Below, one piece after another: positions 60,321-64,000 of a stretch of 64,000 nucleotides of DNA. The notes beneath the pieces are model-generated. The model saw only the letters and a program-made list of their open reading frames with translations, was not told the DNA's origin and did no database searches. Origin of the DNA: Jejubacter sp036620675 (lineage in GTDB: Bacteria; Pseudomonadota; Gammaproteobacteria; Enterobacterales; Enterobacteriaceae); assembly GCA_036620675.1 (NCBI GenBank), contig JAZHEE010000014.1; one strand, given 5' to 3'. The translations under genes were made by a program, and so were the position numbers. Every line of letters starts with the position of its first letter. Positions within the stretch are counted from its first letter, which is position 1.

Positions 60321-61868
60321 ATGTCGGCTTCAAAAAAACCCATGGTGCTGGTCATTCTGGATGGCTACGGCTATCGCGAAGACCAGCAGGATAACGCAAT
60401 CTCCCAGGCCCGCACCCCGGTCATGGATAGTCTGTGGGCCAGCCGCCCCCACACGCTTATCGACGCATCAGGGCTGGAAGTCGGGCTGCCGGATCGCCAG
60501 ATGGGCAACTCCGAAGTGGGCCACGTAAACCTGGGTGCCGGCCGCGTAGTTTATCAGGACCTCACCCGCCTGGATGTGGAAATTAAAGATCGCGCCTTCT
60601 TCGCTAATCCAGCGCTAACGGGCGCGGTCGATCGCGCCGTTTGCGCAGGTAAGGCCGTGCATATCATGGGCCTGCTTTCCGCCGGCGGCGTACACAGCCA
60701 CGAAGATCACATTATGGCGATGGTAGAACTGGCCGCAGAGCGCGGAGCAGAAAAAATCTATCTTCATGCCTTCCTGGACGGCCGCGATACGCCGCCGCGC
60801 AGCGCGGAATCTTCCCTGCAGCGTTTCTCCAGTAAGTTCACCGAACTGGGTAAAGGCCGTATCGCCACCCTGATCGGACGCTACTACGCCATGGATCGCG
60901 ATAACCGCTGGGATCGCGTAGAGCTGGCTTATAACCTGCTGACCCTGGGCGAAGGCGAATACCAGGCCGACAGCGCCGTCGCCGGTCTGCAGGCAGCCTA
61001 TGCCCGCGACGAAAACGACGAATTTGTGAAGCCAACCGTAATTCGCAGCGCGGGTGAAGAAGCCGTCGCAATGGAAGATGGTGACGCGCTGATCTTTATG
61101 AACTTCCGTGCCGACCGCGCCCGCCAGATCACCCGCGCCTTTGTGAACGCCGACTTCGACGGCTTCACCCGTAAAAAAGTGGTTAAATTCTGCGACTTCG
61201 TAATGCTGACCGAATACGCCGCCGACATCAAAACCGCCTGTGCCTACCCACCAGCCTCACTGCTCAATACCTTTGGCGAGTGGATGGCGAAACACGACAA
61301 AACTCAGCTGCGCATTTCTGAAACGGAAAAATACGCACACGTGACTTTCTTCTTTAACGGCGGTGTTGAAACGCCTTTCGCTGGCGAAGAACGCATTTTG
61401 ATCAACTCACCGCAGGTTGCCACTTATGATATGCAGCCGGAAATGAGCTCTGCGGAGCTGACTGAAAAACTGACTGGCGCTATCGCCAGCGGTAAGTACG
61501 ATGCCATTATCTGTAACTACCCGAACGGCGATATGGTCGGCCATACCGGCGTATTCGACGCAGCGGTCAAAGCAGTGGAAACCCTGGATCAGTGCATTGA
61601 TAAAGTGGTTAAAGCGGTGGAAACCGCAGGCGGCCAGCTACTGATTACCGCCGACCATGGTAACGCCGAACAGATGCGCGACCCGTCTACCGGACAGGCT
61701 CACACGGCACACACCAACCTGCCGGTACCGCTGATTTACGTCGGCGATCGCGCAGTCGATGCCATTGCCGGCGGTAAACTTTCGGACATCGCGCCGACCA
61801 TGCTCAGCCTGATGGGAATGGAAATCCCGCAAGAGATGACTGGTAAGCCGCTGTTCATCGTGGAATAA
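60321..61868 (+). CDS. gpmI: Cofactor-independent phosphoglycerate mutase GpmI (GpmM)
   Basis: Mn-dependent interconversion of 3- and 2-phosphoglycerate. 515 residues (E. coli 514). Alkaline phosphatase superfamily: [11 protein letters not shown] with the first metal Asp, catalytic Ser in [41 protein letters not shown], and the late metal cluster [12 protein letters not shown] and [15 protein letters not shown] lies seven nt ahead of the ATG. Followed by envC. Confidence 0.97.
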   Translation: MSASKKPMVLVILDGYGYREDQQDNAISQARTPVMDSLWASRPHTLIDASGLEVGLPDRQMGNSEVGHVNLGAGRVVYQDLTRLDVEIKDRAFFANPALTGAVDRAVCAGKAVHIMGLLSAGGVHSHEDHIMAMVELAAERGAEKIYLHAFLDGRDTPPRSAESSLQRFSSKFTELGKGRIATLIGRYYAMDRDNRWDRVELAYNLLTLGEGEYQADSAVAGLQAAYARDENDEFVKPTVIRSAGEEAVAMEDGDALIFMNFRADRARQITRAFVNADFDGFTRKKVVKFCDFVMLTEYAADIKTACAYPPASLLNTFGEWMAKHDKTQLRISETEKYAHVTFFFNGGVETPFAGEERILINSPQVATYDMQPEMSSAELTEKLTGAIASGKYDAIICNYPNGDMVGHTGVFDAAVKAVETLDQCIDKVVKAVETAGGQLLITADHGNAEQMRDPSTGQAHTAHTNLPVPLIYVGDRAVDAIAGGKLSDIAPTMLSLMGMEIPQEMTGKPLFIVE

Positions 61869-61877
61869 TCTTTCCCC

Positions 61878-63164
61878 ATGAGGGGAAAGACGATTTTTGC
61901 AATCATCAGGGGCTGTCAGCCGGGACGACGATTCTCTGGCTGGCCTCTCAGTTACGCCAGTGCAATCTGCGCTGGCGTATTGCTATGTCTTTCGCCCGCC
62001 CACGCAAGCGATCGCGATCAGCTTAAATCGATTCAACAAGATATCGCCGCCAAAGAGCGCGCAGTACGCCAGCAGCAGCAGCAGCGCGCCAGACTGCTTG
62101 AGCAGCTTCAGGCTCAGGAAAAAGCGATAGCCACCGCCGCCCGAAAGCTGCGTGAAACCCAGAAAGTGCTGGACTCCCTCAATAGCCAGATCGACGAAAT
62201 GAACGCTTCCATCGCCCGGCTGGAAAAACAGCGCAAGGAGCAGGAACGCGATCTGGCGGCACAGCTCGACGCCGCGTTTCGTCAGGGGCAGCATACCGGT
62301 ATTCAGTTGATCCTGAGCGGGGAAGAAAGCCAGCGCGGCCAGCGCCTGCAGGCCTATTTCGGGTATCTGAATCAGGCCCGCCAGGAAACCATCGCCAGCC
62401 TGCAGCAAACCCGGGCCGAAGTCGATGCGCAAAAGAGCGATCTGGAAGAGAAACAGTCGCGTCAGCAAACGCTGCTGTATGAACAGCGAGCCCAGCAGCG
62501 ACGGCTGGAAGCGGCCCGTAACGAACGTAAGAAAACCGTCGACAGCCTGGAATCCTCAATTCAAAAAGGCCAGCAGCAGCTAAGCGAATTGCGCCAGAAC
62601 GAAGCGCGCATGCGCGATCGTATCGCGCGCGCCGCGGCCGCCGCAAAAGCCAAAGCCGAGCGGGAAGCCCGGGAAGCGCAGAAAGTGCGCGATCGCCAGA
62701 AAGAGGCTTCACGCAAAGGCAGTACCTATAAGCCGACGGAGAGCGAACGTTCTCTGATGGCGCGTACCGGCGGTCTGGGGTCGCCGCGCGGCCAGGCTCG
62801 CTGGCCGGTGCGCGGTTCGCTGCTGCATCGCTTTGGCGAACAGTTACAGGGAGAGCTGCGCTGGAAGGGGATCGTTATCGGCGCTTCCGAAGGCTCCGAA
62901 GTTAAAGCCATCGCCGATGGCCGGGTGATCCTCGCCGACTGGCTACAGGGCTACGGCCTGGTTGTCGTCGTGGAGCACGGTAAAGGCGATATGAGCCTTT
63001 ACGGCTATAACCAGAGCGCACTGGTCAACGTAGGCACTCAGGTGCGTGCGGGCCAGCCTATCGCGCTGGTGGGTAATAGTGGCGGTCAGGGCCGACCGTC
63101 GCTCTATTTCGAAATCCGTCGCCAGGGTCAGGCCGTCAATCCACTACCATGGCTGGGAAGATAA
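61878..63164 (+). CDS. envC: Murein hydrolase activator EnvC
   Basis: Periplasmic activator of AmiA and AmiB at the division septum, regulated by FtsEX. 428 residues (E. coli 419). Signal sequence around YASAICAGVLLCLSPAHA, then a long coiled coil (about 40-270; QQDIAAKERAVRQQQQQRAR and on) and a degenerate LytM domain (RFGEQLQGELRWKG, ADWLQGYGLVVVVEHGKGD, GRPSLYFEIRRQGQAVNP). LytM metal ligands are not conserved, as known for EnvC. The ATG at 61878 lies in the loop of a TTTCCCC-ATGA-GGGGAAA hairpin with no Shine-Dalgarno upstream; an ATT start after AGGGGAAAG would better match the E. coli N-terminus but is unproven. Confidence 0.93.
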   Translation: MRGKTIFAIIRGCQPGRRFSGWPLSYASAICAGVLLCLSPAHASDRDQLKSIQQDIAAKERAVRQQQQQRARLLEQLQAQEKAIATAARKLRETQKVLDSLNSQIDEMNASIARLEKQRKEQERDLAAQLDAAFRQGQHTGIQLILSGEESQRGQRLQAYFGYLNQARQETIASLQQTRAEVDAQKSDLEEKQSRQQTLLYEQRAQQRRLEAARNERKKTVDSLESSIQKGQQQLSELRQNEARMRDRIARAAAAAKAKAEREAREAQKVRDRQKEASRKGSTYKPTESERSLMARTGGLGSPRGQARWPVRGSLLHRFGEQLQGELRWKGIVIGASEGSEVKAIADGRVILADWLQGYGLVVVVEHGKGDMSLYGYNQSALVNVGTQVRAGQPIALVGNSGGQGRPSLYFEIRRQGQAVNPLPWLGR

Positions 63165-63167
63165 GTT

Positions 63168-64000
63168 TTGTTTCAATTTCGCCGCGTCATGCTCGCCCTT
63201 ACCGCCGCGCTCTCGCTGGCGGCCCCTGTCCACGCCGCTAAACTGGCCATCGTCATCGATGATTTCGGCTATCGGCCGCATCAGGAAAATCAGGTTATCG
63301 CCCTGCCGACTCAGGTCTCGGTTGCGGTACTCCCCAACGCCCCTCATGCAAGGGAGATGGCGCTGAAAGCCCATCAGGCGGGACACGAAGTACTGATTCA
63401 CCTGCCGATGGCCCCCATCAGCAAACAGCCGCTGGAAAAAGATACGCTGCGCCCGGATATGAGCAGTGCCGAGATCGAACGCATCATCCGCAGCGCCGTC
63501 CAGAAGGTGCCCGGGGCGGTTGGCATGAATAATCATATGGGCAGCGCCATGACCTCCAGCCTGTTCGGTATGCAGAAAGTGATGCAGACCCTGGAAAACT
63601 ACAACCTGCTCTATTTTCTGGATAGCGTGACTATCGGCAGCACTCAGGCGACGCGTGCCGCTGCCGGAACCGGCATCAAAGTCATCAGGCGTAATATCTT
63701 CCTTGACGATAAGCAGGACGAAGCCGAAGTACGCCACCAGTTCGATCGCGCCATCACCTTTGCCCGGCGCCACGGCCACGCCATCGCTATCGGTCATCCG
63801 CACCCGGTTACCGTTCGCGTGCTCCAGCAGCAGCTTTATCGATTACCGCCGGATATCCAGCTGGTACGGCCCAGCGATCTGCTCAATGAGCCACAGCCTG
63901 GCACCGCAGCGCCTGGCTCAGCCACGCCGTCACCGGCCAAAGCGCCGCGTAACCCGTTCCGCGGCAGCGCGAAGCTTTGCAACAGCCGGCAGGTGCCACA
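63168..64000 (+). CDS. yibQ: YibQ, putative polysaccharide deacetylase-like periplasmic protein (partial, runs off the window)
   Basis: Opens three nt after the envC stop with a TTG (LFQFRRVMLALTAALSLAA) whose arginines give the signal peptide its charged end; an ATG at 63189 would lose them. The mature part begins KLAIVIDDFGYRPHQENQV and follows E. coli YibQ: VAVLPNAPHAREMALKAHQAG, LIHLPMAPISKQPLEKDTL, NNHMGSAMTSSLFGMQKVM, AIGHPHPVTVRVL. This is the divergent polysaccharide deacetylase fold (DUF610 group). 277 codons are visible; the end is missing. Operon with envC. Confidence 0.92.
   Translation, partial: MFQFRRVMLALTAALSLAAPVHAAKLAIVIDDFGYRPHQENQVIALPTQVSVAVLPNAPHAREMALKAHQAGHEVLIHLPMAPISKQPLEKDTLRPDMSSAEIERIIRSAVQKVPGAVGMNNHMGSAMTSSLFGMQKVMQTLENYNLLYFLDSVTIGSTQATRAAAGTGIKVIRRNIFLDDKQDEAEVRHQFDRAITFARRHGHAIAIGHPHPVTVRVLQQQLYRLPPDIQLVRPSDLLNEPQPGTAAPGSATPSPAKAPRNPFRGSAKLCNSRQVP

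Overview
The window is chromosomal DNA of an enterobacterium (order Enterobacterales, most likely Enterobacteriaceae). Almost every protein can be recognised as the ortholog of an Escherichia coli protein of the same or nearly the same length, and gene order follows two E. coli segments: roughly the 88-90 min block (rrn-murI-btuB-trmA-fabR-sthA-oxyR-arg-ppc-eptC ... metF-metL-metB-metJ-rpmE-priA-cytR-ftsN-hslVU-menA-rraA-zapB-glpFKX-fpr-tpiA-cdh-sbp-pfkA-fieF-cpxPRA) and the ~81 min block (trmL-cysE-gpsA-secB-grxC-yibN-gpmI-envC-yibQ), joined directly at cpxA/trmL. Differences from E. coli K-12 point to another genus: argG sits inside an argCBGH operon, an AadA-type nucleotidyltransferase lies between ppc and eptC, an SLC13-type permease lies between tpiA and cdh, and the eptC-metF interval carries an orphan hcp locus. 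These E. coli comparisons are from memory; no database was searched.

Layout. 1-260: promoters and leader of an rRNA operon running leftward out of the window (the 16S gene itself is outside). 288-8226: cell-wall precursor (murI), B12 uptake (btuB with a cobalamin riboswitch), tRNA methylation (trmA), fatty-acid regulation (fabR), transhydrogenase (sthA) and the oxyR/oxyS peroxide switch. 8565-14405: arginine biosynthesis, argCBGH divergent from argE over a shared ArgR operator. 14656-20042: ppc, aadA-like, eptC. 20318-22015: AT-rich accessory island with hcp (type VI secretion tube protein) and a downstream gene of unknown function that is a candidate effector. 22073-27347: methionine regulon (metF, metBL, metJ) with MetJ operators. 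27403-36311: rpmE, priA, cytR, ftsN, hslVU (with a sigma32 promoter), menA, rraA, zapB, interrupted by a large nested palindrome at 34221-34499. 36754-41096: glycerol regulon and fpr. 41099-48625: yiiR, yiiQ, tpiA, permease, cdh, sbp, pfkA, fieF. 48737-53202: a decayed P2-family prophage. 53273-56064: cpxQ/cpxP/cpxR/cpxA envelope stress module. 56144-64000: trmL to yibQ (yibQ runs off the end).

The most interesting accessory content is the following. (i) Inside the P2 remnant, beside a recognisable cos site, there is a two-gene module: a 270-residue protein whose last ~120 residues look like the RNase A-like CdiA-CT toxin domain, followed 10 nt later by a very acidic 112-residue protein, which is the expected form of its immunity protein. 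(ii) The orphan hcp plus an unrecognised 309-residue protein with a central hydrophobic segment. (iii) A palindromic repeat that has inserted, in frame, 114 bp between codons 2 and 3 of sbp, adding 38 residues ahead of the signal peptide; a fuller ~198-bp copy of the same repeat lies between cysE and gpsA. Small RNAs oxyS (apparently longer than in E. coli) and cpxQ are both recognisable. No tRNA, complete rRNA, insertion sequence with transposase, or CRISPR array was seen.
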